Origin: Pseudomonas putida
GTDB lineage: Bacteria; Pseudomonadota; Gammaproteobacteria; Pseudomonadales; Pseudomonadaceae
Assembly: GCF_003228315.1 (NCBI RefSeq)
Contig: NZ_CP029693.1
Location: forward strand, 5,800,501-5,864,500
DNA: 64,000 nucleotides
Reading direction: 5' to 3'
The notes beneath the pieces were generated by a model that did not search any database, was not told where the DNA came from, and saw nothing but the letters and a program-made list of their open reading frames with translations. Positions 17,597 to 26,003 of the stretch are shown one piece after another (the first letter of the stretch is position 1; each line of letters begins with the position of its first letter). The position numbers and the translations under genes were made by a program.

Positions 17597-18472
17597 ATGA
17601 CGTGGACCGCAGTCACCGAACACCGGGCCCGGCTGGGCGAAGGCCCGTTCTGGGATGCGCCGACCCAGGCGCTCTACTGGGTGGACATCGCCGGCAAGCA
17701 AGCGCTGCGGTTGATCGGCGCCAACGTACAAATCTGGCAGATGCCCGAGCACGTCTCGGCCTTCATCCCCTGCGCCAGTGGCGATGCATTGGTGACCTTG
17801 AGCAGCGGCGTCTATCGCCTGGATCTTGACTCACCGGGGCTGGAACCGCGCCTGACCCTGTTCTGCGTGGCCGACCCGCAACCGGGCAACCGCGGCAACG
17901 AAGCCCGTTGCGATGCCCAGGGCCGGCTCTGGCTCGGCACCATGCAGAACAATATCGGGGAGAAGGGCGAGGACCTGCCCATTGAGCGGCGCTCCGGCGG
18001 GCTGTTCCGCATCGATCGTGATGCGCGAGTCACTCCGCTGCTGCGCGGCCTCGGCATCCCCAATACCTTGCTGTGGAGCGATGACGCCACCACCGTGTAT
18101 TTCGGCGACAGCCTCGACGGAACGCTGTATCGGCATTTCATCCGCACCGACGGCAATCTGGAGCCTGCACAAACCTTCTTTGGCCCGCATGGTCGCGGTG
18201 GCCCGGACGGTTCGGCGATGGATGCCGAAGGCTATATCTGGAATGCCCGCTGGGACGGCAATTGCCTGCTCAGGTTGACGCCCGGCGGTCAGGTTGATCG
18301 GGTGATCGAACTGCCGGTCAGGCGTCCGACCAGTTGTGTGTTCGGCGATGCCGACCTGAAAACCCTGTACATCACCAGTGCCGCCAGCCCGCTTGGGCAT
18401 CCACTGGACGGGGCGGTGTTGTCGATCCGGGTCGATGTGCCCGGCAAGCTGTGTACGCGCTTTGCTGGATAA
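17597..18472 (+). CDS. SMP-30/gluconolactonase-family sugar lactonase
   Basis: A 291-residue six-bladed propeller lactonase that opens sugar-acid lactones. The metal ligands of the family can be placed: Glu15 in RLGEGPFWD, the asparagine in GNEARCD, and the aspartate in GGPDGSAMD. ATG 17597 has a perfect AGGAGG 6 bases upstream; the longer frame reads through a REP element. In the galactose route it would make galactonate from galactonolactone; an arabinolactonase role is the main alternative. An operator-like site begins right after the stop. Confidence 0.85.
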   Translation: MTWTAVTEHRARLGEGPFWDAPTQALYWVDIAGKQALRLIGANVQIWQMPEHVSAFIPCASGDALVTLSSGVYRLDLDSPGLEPRLTLFCVADPQPGNRGNEARCDAQGRLWLGTMQNNIGEKGEDLPIERRSGGLFRIDRDARVTPLLRGLGIPNTLLWSDDATTVYFGDSLDGTLYRHFIRTDGNLEPAQTFFGPHGRGGPDGSAMDAEGYIWNARWDGNCLLRLTPGGQVDRVIELPVRRPTSCVFGDADLKTLYITSAASPLGHPLDGAVLSIRVDVPGKLCTRFAG

Positions 18473-18532
18473 ATCCCAAAATATGGGATGTAAAATTATA
18501 TATTGAGATTGTTTGGGTGCCGGGTTTATAGT
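18473..18532 (+). promoter_or_regulatory. Operator-promoter cassette, copy 1 (duplicate of the dgoK promoter)
   Basis: Operator ATCCCAAAATATGGGAT (18473-18489), then -35 TTGAGA (18503-18508), an 18-base spacer, and -10 TATAGT (18527-18532). The same elements with identical spacing occur at 29816-29875 before dgoK. Downstream, both copies also share CAGGTGAAG(T/C)GATGCAG, a ribosome-binding site and start codon. Here that start opens only a 44-codon frame. Confidence 0.75.
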
Positions 18533-18587
18533 CGGCACCATCGTTCCACGATGCACTCACACTTAAAAAAACAAGACAGGTGAAGTG

Positions 18588-18722
18588 ATGCAGCGATATC
18601 CCCTCGAACTCCCCGCCGGAGTCAGTGTTTCAGACCGTCCCCGTGCTGAAACGTTTGCGCGTCTATCTGTTTTCCTTCCAACACTTTTCAACCGAAATCG
18701 GTCAGTGAAGCACCACGACTGA
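18588..18722 (+). CDS. Possible 44-residue small protein behind the duplicated promoter
   Basis: The ATG at 18588 sits behind the same ribosome-binding leader as dgoK and opens MQRYPLELPAGVSVS..., ending at TGA 18720-18722. The peptide is not similar to DgoK after the first two residues, has no hydrophobic stretch, and resembles nothing I know. It may be a real small protein, a leader peptide, or the remnant of a lost gene. The support is the promoter and start site, not the coding sequence itself. Confidence 0.35.
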   Translation: MQRYPLELPAGVSVSDRPRAETFARLSVFLPTLFNRNRSVKHHD

Positions 18723-18765
18723 ATGACCGGCGTTTCAGGCGTATTGCCGCGCTTGAAATCCAATC

Positions 18766-18779
18766 ATCATACGATATGA
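18766..18779 (+). promoter_or_regulatory. Candidate GntR operator upstream of araF
   Basis: ATCATACGAT (18766-18775) within an inverted repeat TCATA-CGA-TATGA (18767-18779), 68 bases before the araF start. It matches the core of the palindrome in front of the DgoR-like gene. A repressor binding here would control the sugar importer. Confidence 0.5.
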
Positions 18780-18846
18780 CTATTGGCAACAGGGTTACAC
18801 AGAACGCTTTCAAAGAATGCTCAAAAAAATAACAAGGAGTCAGCTT

Positions 18847-19851
18847 ATGAATCGTCGTCATGCCATCCGTTCCCTGTGCGGCGCCGCTCTGGCGGTTAGC
18901 GCGCTCAGCCTCAGCAGCACGCTGTTTGCCGCCGAGGAAGTGAAGATCGGTTTCCTGGTCAAGCAGGCTGAAGAACCCTGGTTCCAGACCGAATGGGCCT
19001 TCGCCGAAAAGGCCGGCAAGGAAAAGGGTTTCACCCTGATCAAGATCGCCGTGCCTGACGGCGAGAAAACCCTTTCGGCCATCGACAGCCTGGCGGCCAA
19101 CGGCGCCAAGGGTTTCGTGATCTGCCCGCCGGACGTCTCCCTGGGCCCGGCGATCATGGCCAAGGCCAAGCTCAACGGCTTGAAAGTGATTGCCGTCGAC
19201 GACCGTTTCGTCGACGCCAGCGGCAAGTTCATGGAAGACGTGCCGTACCTGGGAATGGCCGCGTTCGAGGTGGGCCAGAAACAGGGCAACGCCATGGCGG
19301 CCGAGGCGAAAAAGCGCGGTTGGGATTGGAAAGACACCTATGCGGTGATCAACACCTACAACGAACTCGATACCGGCAAGAAGCGCACCGACGGCTCGGT
19401 CAAGGCGCTGGAAGAGGCCGGCATGCCGAAGGATCACATCCTGTTCTCTGCCCTGAAAACCCTCGATGTGCCGGGCAGCATGGACGCCACCAACTCCGCA
19501 CTGGTGAAACTGCCGGGCGCGGCGAAGAACCTGATCATCGGCGGCATGAACGACAACACCGTACTCGGTGGCGTACGGGCCACCGAGAGCGCCGGATTCG
19601 CAGCCGCGAACGTGATCGGTATCGGCATCAACGGCACCGACGCCATTGGCGAACTGAAAAAAGCCGACAGCGGTTTCCACGGCTCGATGCTGCCCAGCCC
19701 GCACATCGAGGGCTACAACACCGCGAGCATGATGTACGAGTGGGTCACCACCGGCAAAGAGCCGGCGAAATACACCGCCATGGACGACGTGACACTGATC
19801 ACCCGCGACAACTTCAAGCAGGAACTGGAAAAAATCGGCCTGTGGAACTGA
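18847..19851 (+). CDS. araF: Periplasmic sugar-binding protein, AraF type
   Basis: A 334-residue substrate-binding protein of the L-arabinose/D-galactose class. The signal peptide (about residues 1-29, ending SSTLFAAEE) is followed by the two-lobed periplasmic-binding fold: KIGFLVKQAEEPWFQTEW at the sugar face, then VDDRFVDASGKFMEDVPYLGM. This pattern is AraF-like; E. coli AraF binds both L-arabinose and D-galactose. ATG 18847 with AAGGAG upstream is chosen over ATG 18817, which adds ten residues before the signal. First gene of araFGH. Confidence 0.88.
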   Translation: MNRRHAIRSLCGAALAVSALSLSSTLFAAEEVKIGFLVKQAEEPWFQTEWAFAEKAGKEKGFTLIKIAVPDGEKTLSAIDSLAANGAKGFVICPPDVSLGPAIMAKAKLNGLKVIAVDDRFVDASGKFMEDVPYLGMAAFEVGQKQGNAMAAEAKKRGWDWKDTYAVINTYNELDTGKKRTDGSVKALEEAGMPKDHILFSALKTLDVPGSMDATNSALVKLPGAAKNLIIGGMNDNTVLGGVRATESAGFAAANVIGIGINGTDAIGELKKADSGFHGSMLPSPHIEGYNTASMMYEWVTTGKEPAKYTAMDDVTLITRDNFKQELEKIGLWN

Positions 19852-19916
19852 CGGCCGGTTGATTTCATCGGCGGCCCCGGCAGCGGGGCACGCCTGATCT
19901 GTGTGACGAGGTAGTT

Positions 19917-21467
19917 ATGGCGCAAACACAATTACAACAACAGACCGGTTTCCCATCGGGAGGCAGCTTGCGATTCAACGGGATCGGCAAGACCTTTCCC
20001 GGCGTGAAGGCACTGGACAACATCAATTTCGTGGCGCATCCGGGGCAGGTTCATGCCTTGATGGGCGAGAACGGCGCGGGCAAATCGACCTTGCTGAAAA
20101 TCCTCGGCGGCGCCTACGTCCCGAGCAGCGGCGACCTGCAGATCGGCGAGCAGACCCACGTTTTCAAATCCACCGCCGACAGCATCGGCAGCGGCGTGGC
20201 GGTGATTCACCAGGAACTGCATCTGGTGCCGGAAATGACCGTCGCGGAAAACCTGTTCCTGGGCCACCTGCCGGCCAGTTTCGGCCTGATCAACCGCCGT
20301 CAATTGCGCCAACAGGCGCTGGCCTGTCTCAAGGGCCTGGCCGACGAGATCGATCCGCAGGAAAAAGTCGGGCGCCTGTCGCTGGGGCAACGGCAGCTGG
20401 TGGAAATCGCCAAGGCCTTGTCCCGAGGGGCGCATGTGATCGCGTTCGACGAACCCACCAGCAGCCTGTCGGCGCGGGAAATCGAACGCTTGATGGCGAT
20501 CATCGGACGCTTGCGCGACGAAGGCAAAGTGGTGCTGTACGTTTCCCACCGCATGGAAGAAGTGTTCCGCATCTGCAATGCGGTGACGGTGTTCAAGGAC
20601 GGGCGCTACGTGCGCACTTTCGAGGACATGAGCGAACTGACCCACGACCAACTCGTGACCTGCATGGTCGGCCGCGATATCCAGGACATCTACGACTATC
20701 GCTCGCGCCCACGTGGTGCGGTGGCCCTGAAGGTCGATGGCCTGCTCGGCCCGGGCTTGCGCGAACCCATGAGTTTCGAGGCGCACAAGGGCGAGATCCT
20801 CGGCTTGTTCGGCCTGGTCGGTGCCGGTCGTACGGAGCTGTTCCGCCTGCTCAGCGGGTTGGAGCGCAACAGCGCCGGCCGCCTGGAGTTGCGCGGTCAC
20901 GAGCTCAAGCTCCACTCACCTCGCGATGCCATCGCCGCCGGCATTCTGCTGTGCCCGGAAGACCGCAAGAAGGAGGGCATCATCCCGCTGGCCAGCGTCG
21001 CCGAGAACATCAACATCAGCGCGCGCAGTGCCCATTCCGGCTTCGGTTGCCTGATCCGCGGGCTCTGGGAAAAGACCAACGCCGACAAACAGATCAAGGC
21101 GCTGCGGGTGAAAACACCCCATGCCGGGCAACCCATCAAGTTCCTCTCCGGCGGCAATCAGCAGAAGGCGATTCTCGGTCGCTGGCTGTCGATGCCGATG
21201 AAGGTCCTGCTGCTCGACGAGCCCACCCGTGGCATCGATATCGGTGCCAAGGCCGAGATCTACCAGATCATCCATAACCTGGCCGCCAGTGGCATCGCGG
21301 TGATCGTGGTGTCCAGCGACCTGATGGAAGTGATGGGCATTTCCGACCGCATCCTGGTGATGTGCGAAGGGGCGATGCGCGGCGAACTGAGCCGTGAGCA
21401 AGCCAATGAATCCAACCTGCTGCAACTGGCGTTGCCACGCCAGCGCGCTGACGGCGTGGCGAACTGA
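19917..21467 (+). CDS. araG: Sugar ABC transporter ATP-binding protein, AraG type
   Basis: A 516-residue protein with two fused ATPase domains. Domain 1 has Walker A GENGAGKST, signature LSLGQRQ and Walker B IAFDEPTSSL. Domain 2 has the degenerate Walker A GLVGAGRTE usual for this subfamily, signature LSGGNQQ, and LLLDEPTRGID. It energises monosaccharide uptake with AraF and AraH. It starts 65 bases after araF and ends 9 bases before araH. Confidence 0.92.
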   Translation: MAQTQLQQQTGFPSGGSLRFNGIGKTFPGVKALDNINFVAHPGQVHALMGENGAGKSTLLKILGGAYVPSSGDLQIGEQTHVFKSTADSIGSGVAVIHQELHLVPEMTVAENLFLGHLPASFGLINRRQLRQQALACLKGLADEIDPQEKVGRLSLGQRQLVEIAKALSRGAHVIAFDEPTSSLSAREIERLMAIIGRLRDEGKVVLYVSHRMEEVFRICNAVTVFKDGRYVRTFEDMSELTHDQLVTCMVGRDIQDIYDYRSRPRGAVALKVDGLLGPGLREPMSFEAHKGEILGLFGLVGAGRTELFRLLSGLERNSAGRLELRGHELKLHSPRDAIAAGILLCPEDRKKEGIIPLASVAENINISARSAHSGFGCLIRGLWEKTNADKQIKALRVKTPHAGQPIKFLSGGNQQKAILGRWLSMPMKVLLLDEPTRGIDIGAKAEIYQIIHNLAASGIAVIVVSSDLMEVMGISDRILVMCEGAMRGELSREQANESNLLQLALPRQRADGVAN

Positions 21468-21476
21468 GAGGTGACT

Positions 21477-22448
21477 ATGATGACAACCCAAAACGAAACC
21501 CTGCCGACGATGCGCAAGCCTCTGGACCTGCGGCGCTTTCTCGATGACTGGGCAATGCTGGCGGCGGCGGTGGGGATTTTCGTGCTCTGCACCTTGCTGA
21601 TCGACAACTTCCTCTCGCCGCTGAACATGCGCGGCCTGGGCCTGGCGATCTCCACCACCGGCATCGCCGCCTGCACCATGCTGTATTGCCTGGCGTCGGG
21701 GCATTTCGACTTGTCGGTCGGCTCGGTGATTGCCTGCGCAGGCGTAGTGGCGGCGGTGGTGATGCGCGACACCAACAGCGTATTCCTCGGCGTCAGCGCG
21801 GCGCTGTTCATGGGGCTGATCGTCGGCCTGATCAACGGCATCGTGATTGCCAAATTGCGGGTCAATGCGTTGATCACCACGCTGGCGACCATGCAGATCG
21901 TTCGCGGTCTGGCCTACATCTTCGCCAACGGCAAGGCGGTGGGCGTGTCCCAGGAGTCGTTCTTCGTCTATGGCAATGGCCAGCTGTTCGGCGTGCCGGT
22001 GCCGATCCTGATCACCATCGTCTGCTTCCTGTTCTTCGGCTGGCTGCTGAACTACACCACCTACGGGCGCAACACCATGGCCATCGGTGGCAACCAGGAA
22101 GCGGCGTTGCTGGCGGGGGTCAACGTCGACCGGACCAAGATCATCATCTTCGCCGTGCATGGTGTGATTGGCGCGCTGGCCGGGGTGATCCTGGCCTCGC
22201 GCATGACCTCGGGCCAACCGATGATCGGCCAGGGTTTCGAACTGACGGTGATCTCGGCCTGCGTGCTGGGTGGCGTGTCGCTCAGTGGTGGCATCGGCAT
22301 GATCCGCCATGTGATTGCCGGGGTGCTGATCCTGGCGATCATCGAGAATGCGATGAACCTGAAGAACATCGATACGTTTTATCAGTACGTGATTCGCGGT
22401 TCGATCCTGTTGCTGGCGGTGGTGATTGACCGTCTGAAGCAACGCTGA
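21477..22448 (+). CDS. araH: Sugar ABC transporter permease, AraH type
   Basis: A 323-residue inner-membrane permease of the BPD_transp_2/RbsC-like family, with about ten hydrophobic segments beginning near residue 26. The conserved cytoplasmic loop contacting the ATPase reads TYGRNTMAIGGNQEAALLAG. ATG 21477 (an ATG-ATG pair) follows GAGAGGTGACT; the GTG at 21471 lies in the ribosome-binding site. Last gene of the importer operon. Confidence 0.9.
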   Translation: MMTTQNETLPTMRKPLDLRRFLDDWAMLAAAVGIFVLCTLLIDNFLSPLNMRGLGLAISTTGIAACTMLYCLASGHFDLSVGSVIACAGVVAAVVMRDTNSVFLGVSAALFMGLIVGLINGIVIAKLRVNALITTLATMQIVRGLAYIFANGKAVGVSQESFFVYGNGQLFGVPVPILITIVCFLFFGWLLNYTTYGRNTMAIGGNQEAALLAGVNVDRTKIIIFAVHGVIGALAGVILASRMTSGQPMIGQGFELTVISACVLGGVSLSGGIGMIRHVIAGVLILAIIENAMNLKNIDTFYQYVIRGSILLLAVVIDRLKQR

Positions 22449-22473
22449 AAATTGTGCTGATCTGATTGACGCC

Positions 22474-22567
22474 ATCGCGAGCAGGCTCGCTCTTACAGTG
22501 ATCCGAGGTGTACACAACATCATCTGTACGCCCTAGATCCCCTGTAGGAGCGAGCCTGCTCGCGATT
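22474..22567. repeat. REP inverted pair after araH
   Basis: REP arms at 22474-22498 and 22542-22567 with a 43-base spacer. The first arm has CTCTTACA in place of CTCCTACA. It separates araFGH from the next cluster. Confidence 0.88.
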
Positions 22568-22665
22568 GACCGCGCAGCGGTCACAGCTCCCTCTCCAACA
22601 CTCCTTCCGTCATCTCCCTTAAATATTCCTTGATCGTTACAAAGGATTTCGAGTTCAATTTGTAC

Positions 22666-23379
22666 ATGATTAGACAGGTTCGATTCGACAAGAAACAACG
22701 GGTGGTCGACGAGCTCATCCGGCGCATTGAAAGCGGTCTCATGGAGGACGGCTTTCAACTGCCCGGCGAGCATCAGTTGGCTCAGGAATTCAAAGTCAGC
22801 CGAGGTACTTTGCGTGAAGCCCTGGCCGAGTTGAAACGGCGCAATTACATCGCGACGCAAAGCGGGGTGGGGTCCATCGTCACGTTCGACGGTGTGGTAC
22901 TCGACCAGCGCAACGGCTGGGCCCAGGCCCTGGCCGACAGCGGCGCGCTGGTCAATACCGAGGTGCTGCGGCTGGAGGCGGTGACCCGCCCGGACCTGCT
23001 GTCGCGTTTCGGCACCGACCAATTCATCACCCTCGACCGACGCCGCCGTTCCAACGACGGCACGCTGGTTTCCCTCGAACGCTCATTGATGCCCGCCACC
23101 GGAGGCCTGGAAGGCCTGCCGCGAGTCGGTTTGATCGACAACTCCCTGACCATCACCCTGGCCGCCTACGGCTATATCGGTGAACGCGGCGATCAATGGA
23201 TCGGCGCCGAACCGCTGAGCGCCGAAGATGCCGAACTGCTGGGACGTCCGGCGGGTACGGTATTCCTCAAGGCCTTGCGCACCACCTACGACCGCCAGAA
23301 CCGTTTCATGGAGCAGGTGGAAAGCCTGCTCGACCCTGTGCACTTTCGCATGCACCTGCAATTTGGAAGCTCGAAATGA
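22666..23379 (+). CDS. GntR-family regulator with UTRA domain, YegW-like
   Basis: A 237-residue HutC-subfamily regulator: GntR winged helix in the first 75 residues (LPGEHQLAQEFKVSRGTLREAL, then GVGSIV), followed by a UTRA ligand-binding domain. ATG 22666 gives MIRQVRFDKKQR; TTG 22630 in the same frame is unlikely. The stop overlaps the next start by four bases (ATGA). E. coli yegW, beside yegTUV, has the same domain make-up, so it probably controls this cluster in response to its substrate. Confidence 0.82.
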   Translation: MIRQVRFDKKQRVVDELIRRIESGLMEDGFQLPGEHQLAQEFKVSRGTLREALAELKRRNYIATQSGVGSIVTFDGVVLDQRNGWAQALADSGALVNTEVLRLEAVTRPDLLSRFGTDQFITLDRRRRSNDGTLVSLERSLMPATGGLEGLPRVGLIDNSLTITLAAYGYIGERGDQWIGAEPLSAEDAELLGRPAGTVFLKALRTTYDRQNRFMEQVESLLDPVHFRMHLQFGSSK

Positions 23380-24374
23380 CTGCGCTCGATCGTGCCCTGG
23401 GCGCGTTTTATGGCCTTGCGCTGGGCGATGCGCTGGGCATGCCGACCCAATCCCTGAGCCGCGACGTCATCAAGGCCCGATTCGGTGAAATCGTCGACCT
23501 GCAGGACGCCGGCCCCCTTCAGCCGATTGCCGCCAACATGCCCAAGGGCTCGATCACCGACGACACCGAACAGGCAATCCTGGTCGGCCAGTTGCTGGTC
23601 GAGGGCAAAGGCCGGATCGAACCTTCGCAGCTCGCCCAACGCTTGATCGAGTGGGAGGCCGAGATGCAGGCCAAGGGCTCGCAGGACCTGCTCGGGCCTT
23701 CGACCAAGCGCGCCATCGAGATGATCCTCGCCGGTCATTCGCCGGAGGAGGCAGGTCGCTACGGCACCACCAATGGCGCGGCGATGCGCATCACCCCGGT
23801 GGGGATTGCCGCGAATGTGGCCGATCCCCTGCGTTTCATCGACGCGGTGATACAAGCCTGCCAGGTCACCCACAACACCACGCTGGGCATCTCCAGTGCA
23901 GCGGCGGTGGCGGCGGTGATTTCCGCCGGGATCAATGGCATGGAACTGGGTCAGGCGCTGAGCCTGGGCCAGCAGATCGCCCAACAGGCGCAGAGCCATG
24001 GCCACTGGGTAGCCGGTGGGAAAATCGCTTCGCGCATCAGCTGGGCGCGGACCATCAGTGTCGACAGTGACAAGGCGATGCTCGCCGATTTGCTGTACGA
24101 CGTGATCGGCACGTCGGTGGCCTCGCAGGAGTCGGTGGTGGTGTCGTTTGCCCTGGCCCAGCAAGTGGCCATCCGCGAAATGACCGCGTTCGAATCGCTG
24201 TGCATGGCGGCGAGCCTGGGCGGCGACACCGATACCATCGCGGCGATTCTCGGGGCGATGCTGGGGGCCTGCCTGGGGCTTGAGAGTTGGCCGACGGCGA
24301 TGATCGACAAGGTCAAGGCGGTCAATGATCTGCAGCTTGAGCCTTTGGTCAAAGGCCTTCTCGCTCTGCGCTGA
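23376..24374 (+). CDS. ADP-ribosylglycohydrolase-family protein, YegU-like
   Basis: A 332-residue all-alpha DraG/ARH-fold hydrolase that cleaves an N-glycosidic bond using two metals. Both metal motifs are intact: T61-D62-D63 in SITDDTEQ and D284/D286 in GGDTDTIA. In this setting (between a UTRA regulator and a purine-type permease plus PfkB kinase) it more likely acts on a nucleoside or its phosphate than on ADP-ribosylated protein; that is inference. It overlaps the regulator by four bases, so translation is coupled. Confidence 0.82.
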   Translation: MTALDRALGAFYGLALGDALGMPTQSLSRDVIKARFGEIVDLQDAGPLQPIAANMPKGSITDDTEQAILVGQLLVEGKGRIEPSQLAQRLIEWEAEMQAKGSQDLLGPSTKRAIEMILAGHSPEEAGRYGTTNGAAMRITPVGIAANVADPLRFIDAVIQACQVTHNTTLGISSAAAVAAVISAGINGMELGQALSLGQQIAQQAQSHGHWVAGGKIASRISWARTISVDSDKAMLADLLYDVIGTSVASQESVVVSFALAQQVAIREMTAFESLCMAASLGGDTDTIAAILGAMLGACLGLESWPTAMIDKVKAVNDLQLEPLVKGLLALR

Positions 24375-24387
24375 TGTACGCATTTCC

Positions 24388-24487
24388 CTGTAGGAGCGAG
24401 CCTGCTCGCGATGGACGTTAACGATAACGCGGGGGGCCTGATACCCCGCGTCGTTCTCAGGTCCATCGCGAGCAGGCTCGCTCCTAC
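24388..24487. repeat. REP inverted pair inside the yegU-permease gap
   Basis: REP arms at 24388-24413 and 24463-24487. The spacer contains ACGTTAACGATAACG and is related to those at 29.1, 40.3 and 54.0 kb. It interrupts a cluster that otherwise reads as one operon. Confidence 0.88.
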
Positions 24488-24536
24488 AAAATCTGATTTG
24501 CCCACAACCACAAAAATGGCAACAGGAGCATTTTTC

Positions 24537-26003
24537 ATGAGTTCATCGAACGCCGGGCAGAACGCCGGGCAACTGGAAACCCGCGGCATCGAACCGGTAC
24601 CGGAGGCCGAGTGCAATGGTCATCCGTTGCAACTGTTCTGGGTCTGGTTCGCCGCCAACATTTCCATTCTGGGTCTGCCGCTGGGTGCGACCCTCGTGGC
24701 CTTTCGCGGGCTGGCGATCTGGCAGGCGATCATCGTCGCCATTCTCGGCGCCGCCGGTTCTTTCGCGGTGGTCGGGATCATTTCCATCGCCGGTCGCCGT
24801 GGTCGTGCACCCAGCCTGACCCTGTCGCGGGCGATCTTCGGGGTGCGCGGCAATATCGGCCCGACCCTGGTGTCGCTGATGTCGCGCTTGGGCTGGGAAA
24901 CCGTCAACACCACCACGGCCGCGTTCGTGCTGCTGTCGCTGTGTTCGATTCTGTTCGGCTCGCCAGTGGAAGCGAAAAGCGCACCGCTGCTGACCCTGAC
25001 CTTCATCGCCATTTTCGTCCTGCTGACCCTGTCGGTGTCCGGCCTGGGCCACGCCACTTTGCTGGTGATCCAGAAGTGGGCGACCTACGTGTTCGGTGCG
25101 CTGAATATCCTGGTGGGCGGTTTCCTCTGCGCCACCATCGACTGGAGCGCGGTGTTCAACGCCACGCCGGCACCGATGAGCGCGATGATCATCGGCATCG
25201 GCACCATGGCTGCCGGCACCGGGATCGGTTGGGCCAACGCCGGTGCGGACATGTCGCGTTATCAGCACCGCAGCGTCAAAGCCGTGCGCCTGGTGGCCTC
25301 GGCGGCGTTCGGCGCGGGCATCCCGCTGGTGCTGTTGATCACCCTCGGCGGTCTGCTGTCGGTGGGCAACAACGATCTGGCCCAGGCCACAGATCCGATC
25401 ATCGCCATCCGTGACATGCTGCCCACCTGGATGGCCGTGCCGTACCTGATCACCGCATTCGGCGGCCTGCTGTTGTCGAACAACCTGTCGGTGTATTCCG
25501 CCGGCCTGACCACGCTGACCCTGGGTCTGAAGGTCAAGCGCGTCTATGCGGTGGTGGTGGACATCGTCGCGATCTTCGCCGGTTCCATTTACTTCATGCT
25601 GATCGCCGACAGTTTCTACGGCCCGTTCATCACCTTCATTTCCCTGCTCGCGGTGCCGATCACCGCGTGGGTCGGGATCTTCGTGGTCGACCTGATTCAC
25701 CGTCACTACTACAGCCCCAAGGACCTGCTGGACGTCAGCCCGAGCAGCGCCTATTGGTATCGCGGTGGTATCGAATGGCGTGCGTTCGGTGCCTGGGCGC
25801 TGGCGATCGTGCTGGGTTTCAGCTTCACCACCATTGGCACCACCGCTGAAAACGTCTGGTTCAAAGGTTTCCTCTCCGACTCGTGGCTCGGCCATAACGG
25901 CCTCGGCTGGATCGTGACCTTCGTGGTGGCCGGCGGGGTTTATTTTGTATTGGGCGGGGCCAGGGATCGTCGTGCCGCCGTGAACGAGAACGCTCATGCC
26001 TAA
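24537..26003 (+). CDS. NCS1-family purine/cytosine-type permease
   Basis: A 488-residue permease with 12 hydrophobic segments beginning near residue 38. GTGIGWANAGADMSRYQ is the NCS1 substrate-site region, and SRLGWETVNT matches family helix 3. ATG 24537 follows ACAGGAGC and a long frame upstream runs through a REP. It overlaps the kinase gene by 8 bases. It takes the place that E. coli gives to the MFS nucleoside transporter YegT, so a nucleoside or nucleobase substrate is likely. Confidence 0.85.
   Translation: MSSSNAGQNAGQLETRGIEPVPEAECNGHPLQLFWVWFAANISILGLPLGATLVAFRGLAIWQAIIVAILGAAGSFAVVGIISIAGRRGRAPSLTLSRAIFGVRGNIGPTLVSLMSRLGWETVNTTTAAFVLLSLCSILFGSPVEAKSAPLLTLTFIAIFVLLTLSVSGLGHATLLVIQKWATYVFGALNILVGGFLCATIDWSAVFNATPAPMSAMIIGIGTMAAGTGIGWANAGADMSRYQHRSVKAVRLVASAAFGAGIPLVLLITLGGLLSVGNNDLAQATDPIIAIRDMLPTWMAVPYLITAFGGLLLSNNLSVYSAGLTTLTLGLKVKRVYAVVVDIVAIFAGSIYFMLIADSFYGPFITFISLLAVPITAWVGIFVVDLIHRHYYSPKDLLDVSPSSAYWYRGGIEWRAFGAWALAIVLGFSFTTIGTTAENVWFKGFLSDSWLGHNGLGWIVTFVVAGGVYFVLGGARDRRAAVNENAHA

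Noticed and set aside
20916..22523. 535-codon minus-strand frame
   Set aside because: Antisense to araG/araH, runs through a REP element, composition of a shadow (His/Gln/Arg-rich), no recognisable domain.
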